NCBI GenBank assembly: GCA_000827265.1
Contig: KN834749.1
Span: forward strand, 1,787,500 to 1,851,499
Direction: 5' to 3'
From: Collybiopsis luxurians FD-317 M1
Taxonomy: Eukaryota; Basidiomycota; Agaricomycetes; Agaricales; Omphalotaceae
Length of the DNA: 64,000 bases
The stretch's first letter is position 1. The number at the start of each line of letters is the position of its first letter. Position numbers and translations under genes: made by a program. The notes beneath the pieces were generated by a model. That model had not been told where the DNA came from, did no database searches, and saw only the letters and a list, made by a program, of their open reading frames with translations. Positions 1 through 11,456 of the stretch are shown here, one piece after another.

Positions 1-11
1 AGCTCGACGCT

Positions 12-1363
12 ATGGCCGCTCCTTCAATGGCTGCCGCTCTTGCGGCCTCGCTCCCTGCTGCTCCAGCTGCTCCCACTCCTGCAGCACCCACATATGAAGC
101 CCTTCCTCCCTCAATGGCAACCCTTATAGATGTCGAAGCTGAAATCCCTTTACAATGTGTCCAACTCGATGGACTGGTCTGCAAACGACTTTTTTTCTAT
201 TCATATTTCATTCCTTATGTTTTACTAGGTTGTATCTAAAATTCTCAAACACTCATGCGACAGCACTTCTTCATCTCCCTTCGGTCTTCTTCTTGGTATC
301 GATCTGGACGGTTATCTAGAAGTTTCCAACTCCTTCGCACTTCCTCATCGCTCTGGAGATGACGACGACAAATCTGCAAAATCTGTAGGTGTGTACAGCG
401 CTCCACGAGTAATGCCAAGTTGTAACAAGATCATGGCTAGCTCGGTACCAAGCATCCATGCTGCGGTCTCTGAAAGAAGTACAAGGAGATGACAACATAG
501 TTGGCTTTTACCAGGCTTCGACGCTCGGGGCCTTCTTTAACCAAAATTTGATTGATCTTCAAGCGATCCATCAAGAAAAACTTCGCCATGGGGGTATAGT
601 TGTCGTACACGGTATGTATGGATAGTGGAATCTTTCTTTTTTACTCTTCCGCTTGAGCTCAAATGGCATTCGATAGATGTCTCTCAAACAGCGCGAGGAA
701 ATGCTTCATTCCGCGCGTTTCGCTTGACACCTGCCTTTCTGGATGCTTATAAAAAATCGAGCTTTAGCACCACAAGGTCAGTCCCCTCTCTCTCTCTCTC
801 TCTACCCCGCGATGGAAGGCACTTAGAGAGGCAAACGTAGCTTGGCAAACCATCAGCTCACGTTTTCTTCCATTTTGGAAGAGCTTCCGTTAAGAGTCCA
901 TACGAATCCACTCCTAAGCGTGTTCCTTGGAGAACTAAGCAGTGCTTCGCCTGAAGCTACTCTTCATTCGGCTCCCACTTCTGCACTTCCGCCATCATTC
1001 TCGGTCCTCGATCTCAATTCAGGAGGACTTACCAAAAATCTAGAGCATATTGTGGATGCTCTAGATACGTATCGGAATGAAGAAGGCAACCTTGCATATC
1101 TCTCCCGCCAAATTGCTCGTGAGAGGGCGAAAGCGGACAATTATGTGTCGAAACGTAAGGAGGAGAATGCGGCAAGGGTTGCGCAAGGATTGGCTCCGTT
1201 GCCAGAGGAGGATGTGACGCGTTTGTTTAAAATACCACCCGAACCGAGCCGGTTAGAGAGCATGTTGATGCTGGGACAGGTAGATGCTTACGCAAAGAGT
1301 TTGGCAGAGACAACAAGCACAGGTCTTGTAAAAATGTATGCGGCTACAGCGGGCTCAGTGTAG
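12..1363 (+). CDS. TIF3H: Eukaryotic translation initiation factor 3 subunit H
   Basis: This is a subunit of the eIF3 complex, which loads the 40S ribosome on mRNA in the cytosol. After an Ala/Pro-rich start, the protein has an MPN (Mpr1/Pad1 N-terminal) fold: VVSKILKHSCDS, then LLLGIDLDGYLEVSNSF, then VGFYQASTLGAFFNQNLID, the usual order in eIF3h. As expected for eIF3h, no JAMM metal-binding motif is visible. The long last exon (about 842-1363) carries the C-terminal helical half, with ALDTYRNEEGNLAYLSRQIA typical of the family. At least four introns interrupt the gene; one contains a CT microsatellite near 780-806. The first ATG is 12 bases from the window edge, so an upstream in-frame start outside the window cannot be excluded. 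The family call is firm; the N-terminus is not. Confidence 0.92.
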
Positions 1364-1605
1364 GTGCTATCATGATAATTTTATATTGCCTTGTGCGGAA
1401 CATGAGTGTATGCATTTTTTTTTTTTCTTTTTAAATGAAAACCCATGCGGGAAACACACACCGCCGGTTGTTACATAAGATCCTATTTAGAGAGTTTTTT
1501 TGACAGTTGATGGTATAAAACGTCCTTGTCTCTCTTTCAACCATCCTCATCTTGGACACAACTCCCTCTCCTTTCTTCCCTCATTCCCTGCGACCGTTTT
1601 GAATA

Positions 1606-2667
1606 ATGTCTTTCACAAAGTCATTCATTGTCCTGCTCTCCGCGTTTTCCTGTGTCCAAGTCCTTGCCACCCCTCATGCCGTTCGCAATGTTCATCATCA
1701 TAGGGCAGTCGCTGCTCGTGTAGCCCAGCCAGCACCTGTTTCAGATTTTGTTCCCCTTGTCCTTCCAAAGAAACGCGACCTTTCTAGGCGCTCTCTCACT
1801 AGACGTTGTAAAGCGAGACCTGCTCCTACGGCCAATAGCACGTCTATCGCCACTTCTTCTACGTCTTCTCATTCAGCTGCATCATCTCCAAATGCACCTG
1901 TAAATGTTGGCTCAAATCCAGCTAGCATTTCTAGTGATTCTTCCAAGGACAAACCCTCTCCCACGCCTTCGTCTTCTTCCGTTGACACTCCCAAACCGAC
2001 CCCCACCCCCACCCCTACCCCCACCCCGACTCCCAAACCTTCACCAACCTCTTCACAGCAACCAGCATCCACTTCTCCCTCAAGTGGTTCTTCAGGATCT
2101 GGCTCAAGTGCCCCCTCAGGATTTTTGTCCGGGACGCAAAGCGGTCAAGGTGAATATATTCTCGGCTATCTTTTTCGTTGCCATGCTCTAACATCCCATT
2201 TGCATTGCTATAGGTACCTTCTATTCCAGTAAGTTGAACATGATTTCGCGCATAGGGATTGGCTGATTTATTTTTAGCCGGTCTTGGGGCTTGTGGGATC
2301 ACAAATCAAGACACGGACTACATTGCGGCTGTCTCACATCTCCTCTTCGACGAGTATCCGTAAGTAATTGCTACGGGTTTAGAACGGTCTCGTCTTACTG
2401 TCTCCTAGTGGCTATGATGGTGTCAATCCGAACTCGAACCCTGTCTGTGGCCAGAAGATTCAGGCCTCTTGTAAGTCTTGCTCTCTTTAAGTCCAGAATG
2501 ATGCATTAATTCTTCTTCACATAGACCAAGGCAAGAGTGTCACCATTACTGTGACTGATCGATGCACAGGTTGTGCCTTGACCGATCTCGACTTTTCCCC
2601 CTCTGCGTTCGATACCCTCGCTGATCCTTCTTTGGGTCGTATCGACATAACTTGGACGTGGGTGTAA
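1606..2667 (+). CDS. Secreted RlpA-like double-psi beta-barrel protein with Ser/Thr/Pro-rich linker
   Basis: The protein starts with a clear signal peptide (residues 1-22, cut near VLATP). A basic stretch with dibasic sites follows (LPKKRDLSRRSLTRRCK), then a long Ser/Thr/Pro linker with repeated TP pairs, likely O-glycosylated. The last four exons encode a double-psi beta-barrel: GTFYSTGLGACG, later CGQKI, then VTDRCTGCALTDLDFSPSAF and a short end in ITWTWV. This is the barwin/expansin-like fold of many small secreted basidiomycete proteins, often linked to wall remodelling or development. I see no second expansin domain, so an expansin activity should not be assumed. The start fits the signal peptide and the stop at 2665-2667 ends the last exon in frame. 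Catalytic activity, if any, is unknown. Confidence 0.85.
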
Positions 2668-3132
2668 TCCCACCCCTATGAGGATATTTATCTTTTATTT
2701 TAAATCTGTAACTCTTTGCATGATTCCTTGCGCCCCAGAGGCGTTCTTTCTTGGGCTCCTTCAGCGCAGCGCGAATTTCTTTGGAGTGTATAGGGTAGCT
2801 AGAAGGTATTGTGCTCACCGCTGCTAGTATTCAGTGCTGTTGTTATGTGGCTAGATCATATTATGTTTTCACGAGCTTGCTCGCGCGTATATCTGTTGTA
2901 CTGGGTAAATTTAAATTGGGATATATTAAACTACATGATGCATGATGAACTTTTTGGTTTCTTCAGCTGCGCACCAGACGCTAGTCAACAAAGATTGATT
3001 CTCGCAGCGGCCGTGCTGACCGGCGCCGGTAAAGCAAACTGCTGTGTGCATACATCAAAACGTATGAGTAATATCACGTTGGTTCAGAGTATGTATGCCT
3101 TCGCCGGCTTGAATGCAAACAGCATACAGCTA
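2668..3132. other. Intergenic, tail-to-tail 3' regions
   Basis: This stretch lies between two converging genes and should hold both 3' UTRs. An open frame around 2809-3228 (+) has no recognisable family and overlaps the end of the minus-strand gene. I see no RNA gene. Confidence 0.5.
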
Positions 3133-6000
3133 TCAGGACAGAAAGCAATGCTTCAAGTGAGCCCAGTACTCATATTCCTCTGTTCCAGCCAAGGCGTTAT
3201 CCACAGCATCCTCGAGCACGGTGCCTGAAGGTCCCTGGCCGCACAACAGAATCACCATGTCAAGGACGCGTCGACCAAGACCAGAAGGTGCGTTCAACCC
3301 GTTTTTAGGCAGCTTTGCATACGGCCCCCGAATCGGTCCGCGGGTCGGGTGATTGATATGGAAGTAGGGCGCTAGGCGTGTTTGAAGGGAAGCCAGTGTC
3401 TGATGAAAAAGGATGGTGAGTGTAAAATGATTCATTCGCTCTTTGATAACGAAACGCACATCCTCATGAACAATCTTTGACTTGCGCTGAAGCAAACGCA
3501 AAATGAAAAGTACTATGGCCTGCAAGACATCCATCGTGAGTAAAACACACCTTGATATCAGATACGAGAAGTGATTACCTCCGATATTGAAACATTGCTG
3601 GCTCCCAACTCCCATAGCACTTGTGGCAGATGAGTCACCCATTCTTCCAGGGCCCTGTCTATCTCCGCACTTTCTCCCAGTCGAAATGCGCCGTCATAAC
3701 ATACATCAGTTTCCAGCTACATGGATAGATGATCAGAACGCAGTTCTTGAAACGGTTGAGTGAACGAACAAGTACGAGCCGAGCCACGAAATCGAACGTA
3801 GACCTTTTTAGTGCAGACTTTGATCCAGTTTTAACAGCATGCTCCAGTGTAGCCTGTAAGACATTTCGAGACCGCTCCAAATTCTCTTGATCTTGAGCCG
3901 AATAATTGATCAATGACCATAAGGTCGGAAGAAGCGAACTGTACGCCGCAGGAGTTAATGTGCGAGTTAGCTGAGAGTCCGCTGCTTGCCCGCGGAGAAT
4001 CTGCAAAGCATATTCATGGACTCGATCTGTCTGTGAAGCATCATTACTGAGGCGTCGCCCCTTTTTGCCGCGGGGCACGTTTCGGCGGGGTGCAGGCTCC
4101 GCTCGAGAGGCTAGGGTTAGACGAGAGGTAAGATTGCAGTAAATGAGATTGAGATCTTGAAACGCTTGTTCGATCTAAGCGTGCCGTATGAGCCATGAGA
4201 CGATGGAATAGCACAGAAACAGACCTTGATCTCCTTTCTTCCACCCGGATGGAAAGGAAAATAGGGCGTCATGTAATTAAGCATAGTCTTCAGCTCTCCC
4301 AAGGCAGAGGGAGCCTACAAACGAAGTTCAGAATGACTAGAACCTATAAGTAGGAAGGAACTGACAGGAGAGCTATCCTGGATTATGTTCCCATAAAGAG
4401 TGCTAGTAATCGATGCCACAGCCAAGACGAGCTCCATTTCCGTTTCTGCAGGACTGTTACCAGGCGAAAATACTGCAGGAGCACAATCCAGAAATACGGA
4501 GACAAGAGTCGGGTGAAGAGCGGTAGCCAGACGCTGGATGAATGAGCTGATAGAATCTAGACACACATCAAAAATAATGGCGTACCACGATAAAGGAATT
4601 TCCACTGCTAGAGGGAACACCGAACTCGTGGAAGTCCTTGCATGCCACAAGAGTATCGGTAAGATCTTGCAGGGATAATGAGAGATTACCTGCTTGACTG
4701 GCTAATGAAGAAGCAATAGGAAAGTCATCTGATTTAGAATCCATTTCTGGCAGCCAGGCTTTGCTAGCTGAGGGCTTAGGTTGTGAGGGCTGAAGAAGCC
4801 GATTGAATGCGGTGTAAGCTGCTGGTGTTGTGAAATACGGTGATAAAAACAACGCATTATCGGACACTGATGAAATGGACCGAGACTCTACAGCAGCCTC
4901 TAGAAAGCGCGCTAATGACTGCAGCACAACAAGCTTGGACTTTGAGAAGGACGAGTCAGTTTTGTCGCACAGGAAAGAGAAAGAGAAAGCCCACCCCGGG
5001 AGTAAGCATTACGCTTGCTGTTGAGGTAGCTACCGGAGGACCTATAATGCGTTTAGTACATTCAGAAGAACATTGTAACGACTCATTTGTATCACCGTCT
5101 ACGTCGCCCGTGATAGTCCCTGCACTAAGGACACCCAGATAACCTTCCAGAACCCGACTTGCATGAGAATTTTTCGTCGAGTCCCAGCCACGAACGATGA
5201 ACTCGGGGAAATGTTCGAGAAAAACATTCAGAAATCGGATCGCATCAACGCGGATTTCAGGAAAGATGTGAGTTTGAGCAGAAGTGGTGAATAGAAGGAT
5301 TAAAGGAGTATGAGGAGCAAGATCATCCTGTTAGGTGTTGAGAAGTGTTTCCATTTTCAAGCGACTAGTATCGCGTACTTTAGGTATCCTAGGTATCAGC
5401 CACGAGTAAAGGGACAAAAGTGCCTTTCGGACGCTGGCATCCTACGATAGAATGTAAATAAGATCGAGATGTGATAGGTCAAAGTCACAAACCTCGTCGC
5501 TAATAATCCGTACCGTGGCATTGATCAAAGCGGGGAGTGAAAAGTCAATTAACTCCCAGTGGGCATCTAGCAGCTCCCGTAACCCAAATAGCGTATCTAG
5601 AATCGGACGTAAAGCGACCATAGCACTTAAAAAGTCGAATCATGTACCCTTCCGAGTGCCAGGGTTGTGATGCTTGATGTTGAGCAGAAGATCGTCGAGT
5701 GAAAGCTTGCGTCGAGTGGTAGGTGCGCCATCTTGTTTCTCTATGGCAATACTTTGGGAAGGAAGAGCAATGGCTAGACGGAATGAATTGACAATTCATA
5801 GAGCAGAGAAGATGGAGACGTACAGCGAGCCTTGAAGGAAGTGTCTATGACATTACTGGGAGCCTGCTTTCCTTTGCCAAGTTTGAGTTTGGCTTTCTAT
5901 TCTTGTTGAAGTTGATTAATATAAATAAAAGACGTTAATAGAAACCCATTACAGTGAAATCTGCAGCTTTTTCCTTTTTCCTTTTTGTACTCTTTGGCAT
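3133..6000 (-). CDS. IPI1: Pre-rRNA-processing protein IPI1 (Rix1 complex; TEX10 homologue)
   Basis: IPI1 belongs to the nucleolar Rix1-IPI1-IPI3 complex that processes ITS2 and releases pre-60S particles. The N-terminus reads MPKSTKRKKEKAADFT and, after an intron, KAKLKLGKGKQAPSNVIDTS, the hallmark start of IPI1. Further exons give LSLDDLLLNIKHHNPGTRKG and then PHTPLILLFTTSAQTHIFPE with VDAIRFLNVFLEHFPEF, the conserved Ipi1 N-terminal domain built of HEAT-like helices. The C-terminal half is less conserved and contains a basic patch (MPRGKKGRRLS). At least ten introns split the gene, and the frame can be followed throughout, so it looks intact. It is divergent from the mannanase gene with only 187 bp between start codons. 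The stop at 3133 and the exact internal splices are less certain than the identity. Confidence 0.9.
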
Positions 6001-6187
6001 AACAGTTGAAAGTCAAATTTTTTCATTAGACGCCCAGACGCCACCGGGCATACCGGGCCGTCACTATTTCTTGCCCATACAGTAACCACCAGACTGAGGT
6101 ACCTCCTGAACCGATAAATTTCCGAATTTCTCCCCTTACTTACTTGTACAAGGCTACAAAAAATGCTCCCTGATTTTTCTACTTACA
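6001..6187. promoter_or_regulatory. Divergent promoter IPI1 / GH5 mannanase
   Basis: These 187 bp separate the start codons of a housekeeping gene (minus) and a secreted hydrolase gene (plus). Each must find its promoter and 5' UTR here or inside its neighbour. I see no clear TATA box or strong repeat. Confidence 0.55.
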
Positions 6188-8280
6188 ATGCTTCTTACCC
6201 TCACATTCGCTATATTTTTCTTGTTCTCTGCAGCTTTGAGCGCAGCGGTTCCCCCAGGTTTTGTAACCACAAATGGCGCGGAATTCGAGCTCGATGGCAA
6301 ACCATTTAGGTTTGTTGGAGCCAATAGCTATGTGGGTCATTCGTAATGAATGAAAGCTTTGAATCTGAAGGGATGAGACATAGTGGCTTCCTCTCTTGAT
6401 CACAGATACGGATGTACACTCCACTTTTGCGCAAATGCGTGATGCAGGAGTAAAGGTCGTTCGTACATGGGTACTGCTCTAATTACGCTCAATGCTTCCC
6501 CCAGCGCCTCATCCTTTCTTAGGGATTCAACGCCATCAACGGGTCGGAGTTAGCGGGAGCGTTAGAGTCCGATTTGACGTATTACCAGGTATCTGCCTCA
6601 GAATTTCTTATGTTCTGATTTATCGAGCGGATCGTCCCAGCTTTGGAACAGCAGCGAATGGTCTTTGAATGACGGTCCCCAAGGCCTCCAAAGACTTGAT
6701 TATGTCGTAGAAACTGCTGGGGAGTACGACATCAAGCTCATCGTGACTTTTACGAATAATTGGTCAGTTGACTGGGTTGCCATTCCGATGACTAGCTGAC
6801 GCTGGCTCAACTAGGGTTGGCTACGGTGTATGCGCTCTCTTCTCAGCTGCGTGCGGTCTACCAACGGTAATTCTATAGGGCTCAGACCTTTACCTCGCGT
6901 GGATAGCAGGAAACCCGACGACCCATGATGTCTTTTTCACCGATACCAGAATCGTGGCGTCGTACCGTGGGTATCTTCCCCCTTGAAAGACTAGGATTCT
7001 CATAAACGTATACGATCAGAGCGCTACGTCAAAACCATCGTCGAGCGATACAAGAACTCTCCAAACATTTTTGCCTGGGAACTCATGAATGAAGCAAGAT
7101 GCTTAAGCGACACCTACCCAAGTGGCCCTGCTTGCGTGCCCGGGACAGAAACGATCACGAAATGGTATCAACAGCAGTCTAACTTTGTTCGGAGTCTGTA
7201 CGTACCTTCCAGATAGTTGCTTTATCACAGTGATGAAGGAGCGAACCCGTTTGATACCTACCAGTGATCCGTTCCATATGATCACTACAGGTGGTGAAGG
7301 GCAATTTTTCTGGGATGACCCCGCTCTTGCGTCGGACTACAACTTCAATGGCCAAGGTTCGTAGATTCGGTCACGACATAATCACATTTACTAGACCTCA
7401 GATCAGCCGGCGAAGATTTCAATCGCGAACAACTTTTGAGCAACCTTGATTTTGCTGTCTATGTGAGCCTTGGATATTCGCTTCCGGTGAAATTCCTGAA
7501 GCCATGACTTCTTTCTCGCAGCACATGTATCCCGAGAGTTGGTAAGTACGTTTTTACCTTATCTATGAATTCACCTAATGGGCCTCTGAAACCAGGGAGC
7601 CTCAACTTGTGCGGCTGTTCTTCCAACTCCACTTGCAATTGGAAGCTAACCTAACCCTCTTCATTGCCACAGCTTGTTTCTTCTACCGCCACGCAAGACA
7701 TAGAGGCGTGGGGCTTGGACTGGATCACAAATCATTCCATTGGTATCTAAATCCGAATCTTGCAGTTGCAAAGGACGGTAAATCATCTATTTCTAGTCGC
7801 TAAGCAAGCGAAAAAGCCTCTCATCCTCGAAGAGTTTGGCGTCAGTAAGTCTTTGGCCATCTCGTTCAACATGTACTGGCTGTTGACGATCAGCAAAAGC
7901 TAACAAGTCGGCGATCTATCCTAGCTGGGTTCAGCATGCCCTTGATACAAATCATTCGTAAGTTCGGCTGTTGCTTAAGATTGATATATATATTTGACTA
8001 CTGTCCTCTTAGCGGGTCTGTTGAACACAATTATGGTATTTTTGAAAGCTAAACAAAGTTCGCAGAATAATGCCGTGGCAATTTGGTGCTCTTGGACTCA
8101 CTGAAGATGGTGGAAATCGACTCATAAAGTATGCTGATCAAATTTTGAACGGCGCCTCTCCCAACGATGGTGGGTCACATACTAAATCTAACGACAGGCA
8201 TAGTTCTCAGTGCTTTCACAGGTCTTGCGATTTACAAAAACAACACGGCGATTTGGGACATATTCACGTGGGTTCCATGA
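6188..8280 (+). CDS. Secreted endo-1,4-beta-mannanase, GH5 (subfamily 7-like)
   Basis: This enzyme would cut beta-1,4-mannan in plant cell walls outside the cell. The signal peptide (MLLTLTFAIFFLFSAALS) is followed at once by the catalytic domain: FVTTNGAEFELDGKPFRFVG, a hallmark of fungal GH5_7. The acid/base glutamate lies in FAWELMNEARC and the nucleophile in KPLILEEFGV. Other family landmarks are LIVTFTNNWVGYGG, FVRSLDPFHMITTGGEG and FAVYHMYPESW. The end, AIYKNNTAIWDIFTWVP, is the normal GH5 C-terminus, and no CBM1 cellulose-binding module appears at either end. About fourteen short introns break the gene, and every junction I followed keeps the frame. Substrate preference within GH5_7 is inferred from the motifs. 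Confidence 0.92.
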
Positions 8281-8523
8281 TAATTTCTGGAAGGAAAGAA
8301 TTCGAAGTTGATTCTTCACACAATAGGAGGGCCGCCAGCATTCAGAATTCCCGCTCCGAGTAAAGCACATAAATCGAAATTATCAATTCAATTCGTAGCA
8401 CATTCAGTAGGACAAGTGATCCTTTTCATAAAATGGATCTACATCGTTTAATATGCGACCGCTGTGAATGAAGTAATATATCAAGCACTACAGTTCGACA
8501 AGCCTGTAGCGACAACTCACCCG

Positions 8524-8903
8524 CTAAAACTCCCCGCATCTGCACGATATACCACTCGATAAACTCCGTGTTACGTTTCCGGATAACACATTGGATACGG
8601 TGCAGCAAATATCCTTCCACGATTTTACTCTGCGCGGAGAATTCGCTTTACCATTCTATGAGTCGTGAACGCACAGAGTACTTACGATATCTGCCAAGAT
8701 TTTTTCGAGCTTCTCAGCGTATAATAATACGTAGACCCCGCGTCAAGCACGAGCGATACGTGTCTGCCTTTCCCCAGCAGAATGCTCGGTGCTGCACCTC
8801 CAGAAGTATACGGCACTTCGGATGCCGGTTCGAACACGATATCGCTACCCGTATCGTTCGCCAAATCAAATAGAATTTCAAATGGTAGAGTACTGGTTGG
8901 CAT
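8524..8903 (-). CDS. Small unnamed protein, copy A of a two-member family
   Basis: I do not recognise a named family. Two exons (8903-8686 and 8629-8524) joined by a 56-nt GTAAGT...CAG intron give about 107 residues. The start at 8903 is chosen because MPTSTLPFEILFDLANDT aligns with the start of the gene at 13197; an upstream in-frame ATG would add about 20 residues. Features shared with that second copy are an N-terminal E-x-L-x-x-L/F-x-N-D-T pattern, a central SILLGKGRHVSLVLDAGSTY against IVLLLPGESVPLIIIPGSIY, and VKSWKDICCTVSN against ARSWRDMRCDVSH just after an intron of the same phase. The alternating hydrophobic pattern suggests a small beta-sandwich. There is no signal peptide or membrane segment. 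Function is unknown. Confidence 0.68.
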
Positions 8904-9197
8904 CGATTCTGAGGAACAGCAGTTCAGATATGCCTTGCGTCCAAGCAGTCTACTTAAGTACATACGGTTTCTGTATTGATGGACGGGACAGAACTTTGCT
9001 TATTGTGTCTTCATAGAGAAGACCCTCAATTGTTCTTTTTCGGTTCGTGGAAAGTCCGCTGAAGAGTCATGGACTCTATATCTCACGTCGACGGAGAAGT
9101 TGCGATTAGAATGTAGATATACAAAGCCAACCAGGGGTCATGTCATCAATGTCATTGCAAGAAAAAAGAGTTCAAGACAGAACGCGCCCGCCACCGA

Positions 9198-9919
9198 CTA
9201 CCAGAGCAATTTCTTTGTAAAATCGATCTCGAGATCCAGACACATCAAGTCATCCTCTTCGGCAGTGAGTCCCCTCACAGACACTTTGAACTTTGCTACA
9301 CAGCGACATATTTGGAGTCAGTTTCTAAGACATGCACTGAAAGGCTGACGAACCGGGAGGTATTTCCTTAGGCAAGTCTACTGTCTGTTCCACAACATAA
9401 TCGCCTTCTTCAACTGGACATTGAATACTCGCATTAGCGTTGCGACTGTGAGATGAGGGGTTAACTAGCGAAGCTGAATCCAACCAGTATATACGCACGC
9501 TTCTTCGCAAACGTCAAATTTTTTCGTAAGAAGCTTTATAAGGCCCAACTTGACTGTTACATCCGCAGTGGCGCCTTCCTTTGCAAAGAGTCAGCCAGTC
9601 TCATCCTTATCAAACGTTACGAATAAGCCGACCTCAATGCGCTCAATAGCTGTACCCGTTACTTTGACCGTAAGCGGCTTTCCAGGAGAAGGAGGGTCTG
9701 GAGATATTTCAATGTTATGAATTTGTATAGGGTCCGTCGGAAGGCCTAGTAAAGCACGTTAAGGAGCAGTCACGCTGCAAACTTGAGTATAGACTAACCA
9801 CAGTCTATCCATTTCCATTTGTCAGACAAGCTGCTTTCTGCGTTGAGAGGAACTTGAGAAACCAAAGCATTTACGAAGGATATGAAACAAAAGGCAGCAA
9901 CGAGAGGAAGGTAGAGCAT
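9198..9919 (-). CDS. ML-domain lipid-binding protein (NPC2 / PG-PI transfer protein type)
   Basis: This is a small secreted or vacuolar lipid-binding protein of the MD-2-related lipid recognition family, which in fungi includes the phosphatidylglycerol/phosphatidylinositol transfer protein and NPC2. A signal peptide (MLYLPLVAAFCFISFVNALV) precedes the ML domain: WKWIDCG, IQIHNIEISPDPPSPGKPL, LIKLLTKKFDVCEEA, IQCPVEEGDYVVEQTVDLP, then LTAEEDDLMCLDLEIDFTKK ending in LLW. The spaced cysteines are those of the family. The gene has several short introns. A TATATA element on the minus strand (about 9958-9966) puts transcription start between two in-frame ATGs, so I take the inner one at 9919; the outer one at 9940 would add seven residues. 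The ligand cannot be read from the sequence. Confidence 0.88.
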
Positions 9920-9955
9920 GGTGGTGCTAGTAGAGAGCATCCTTGGAGTTACGAA

Positions 9956-9968
9956 TGGATATATAAGG
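9956..9968 (-). promoter_or_regulatory. TATA-like element upstream of the ML-domain gene
   Basis: An ATATATAA stretch lies about 40 bp upstream of the preferred start codon at 9919. It would place transcription initiation between the two candidate ATGs (9940 and 9919). Confidence 0.4.
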
Positions 9969-10068
9969 TAACCATCACGTGCTCCCACCCATGACGGAAT
10001 GCTGTACTGAGTCTGGTTACTCACGCTGCTCAGTCCCCGACAACCATCTGCAACCTCGACGATAAACT

Positions 10069-11343
10069 ATGAAGGCTCGCGAATACTGTTGCTGCGCTAT
10101 TCGTAAGTCTACCAGCTTTCATGCAATCTCTATGTATCTAAGCTCATGCACCATATCAGCCCTGGTCAATTCAGGAATTTACGCTGCGCTCACCGAGCAA
10201 CTCGTAGCAGGTCTCGTTATTGGAATCCTATCTTTTGGCACCCCTTCAAGTACATATCTTTAAGTCATTATAACGTTCAAATCTCTAACCATTTCTAGTC
10301 GTCGGTGCTGCTACACCATCTTTCGCTCCATGGCTGTTTGGAATCGTCTGCCTGGTTGCAGCCGCCGTACAGGTTTTGGGATTCTTGGGTGTTGCAAGGG
10401 TGCATCGAACTTGTTTATTTTTGCTCTTCAATGAATACTCATTAGATTCCAGGAAAAGCCTGTTCTCTTTCGACGATATATCACTCTTCATAGCCTGGCC
10501 ATCACCGCTGCATTCGCCATAGCTGCTGCTTGGATCATCATCTCCGCTTCCAAACATTCTACTGCTCAATCTGATTGTATATCTGATTTCTTCAATACCA
10601 CCGATTCAACCGAACAATCTGAGGGGGAGACTTTGTGCAACATTTTTCCTTGGGTCGACGTCGGTTTAATGTCAGGTATATGGGTCTGGCTTGCCATCAT
10701 GCATGTAAGATTCTTGTCTCGCTCTTCAGACAGCGGACGTCTGTTCTGACCTGAAATCTCTCAGATTTATCTATATGTTGTCATCAATTCCTATAGTTCA
10801 GCGCAACAACGGGATCACATCAAGTATGATGCGCTCAATGACCCGTCCAATCCTTTGAATGGCGAAGGCATTCCTATGAACAATCGGGACGCCTGGGATT
10901 CCAGGCAGTCCGCCGATTACGGATATAATCACGGCCGCCAACCCAGCGCCGCTAGTATGACCGATGTCATGAATCAACCTGTTCGTGAACCTCGAGACGG
11001 GTATTCCTACTCTGATGCTGCTCCATATCAGCGCAACATGTCTTACGGTGATCCTGTCTCATATCCAAACTACGCTTACACCCAGGATCCTGGTCCCACT
11101 CCCAAATTTAATGATCCTTATTATGACGATTCATCAGATTTGCATCGCCCTGCAAATGCCCAGGCTCATCCTGGTAAGCTTTAGTTTATGGAGGCAGCCC
11201 AGAATGGGCGGCACATGTCGGCGTTCATGAGGGTCTGTCGACATCCTATTCTCGGCTATTTGTTTTGCTAACAATATTCCTCAGCCGAAGGGCTCGGTCG
11301 TCGAAAAACCCCCAGATTAACGAAACCAAATTTGGATATGTGA
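10069..11343 (+). CDS. Conserved basidiomycete four-helix membrane protein
   Basis: The start MKAREYCCCAI, followed after a short intron by PLVNSGIYAALTEQ, is a motif I associate with a basidiomycete-conserved membrane protein of unknown function. Four hydrophobic segments follow: around LVAGLVIGILSFGTPS, APWLFGIVCLVAAAVQVLGF, LAITAAFAIAAAWIIISA, and VGLMSGIWVWLAIMHIYLYV. A loop with a few cysteines lies between the third and fourth. The C-terminal 130 or so residues form a polar tail rich in Tyr, Pro, Asn and Asp, presumably cytosolic. The last exon is tiny and ends RLTKPNLDM at 11341-11343. CCC near the N-terminus could be palmitoylated. No transporter signature is visible, so no transport function is proposed. 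Confidence 0.8.
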
Positions 11344-11456
11344 TTTAGATATGGACTTTTCCTTTCTGTTTTCATTGTATATTTAGTGCTGGACATTTAT
11401 CCTACATTGCTCTATCTGTTTCGAATTAAACAGCGGACTCGTAGTATTCTAGTTAA

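Noticed and set aside
1995..2045. C-rich minisatellite inside the barrel protein gene as a separate repeat element
   Set aside because: It is simply the coding of the Thr-Pro linker.
2809..3228. 139-codon open frame on plus
   Set aside because: It overlaps the end of IPI1 and has an unordered, Cys-rich composition with no recognisable domain.
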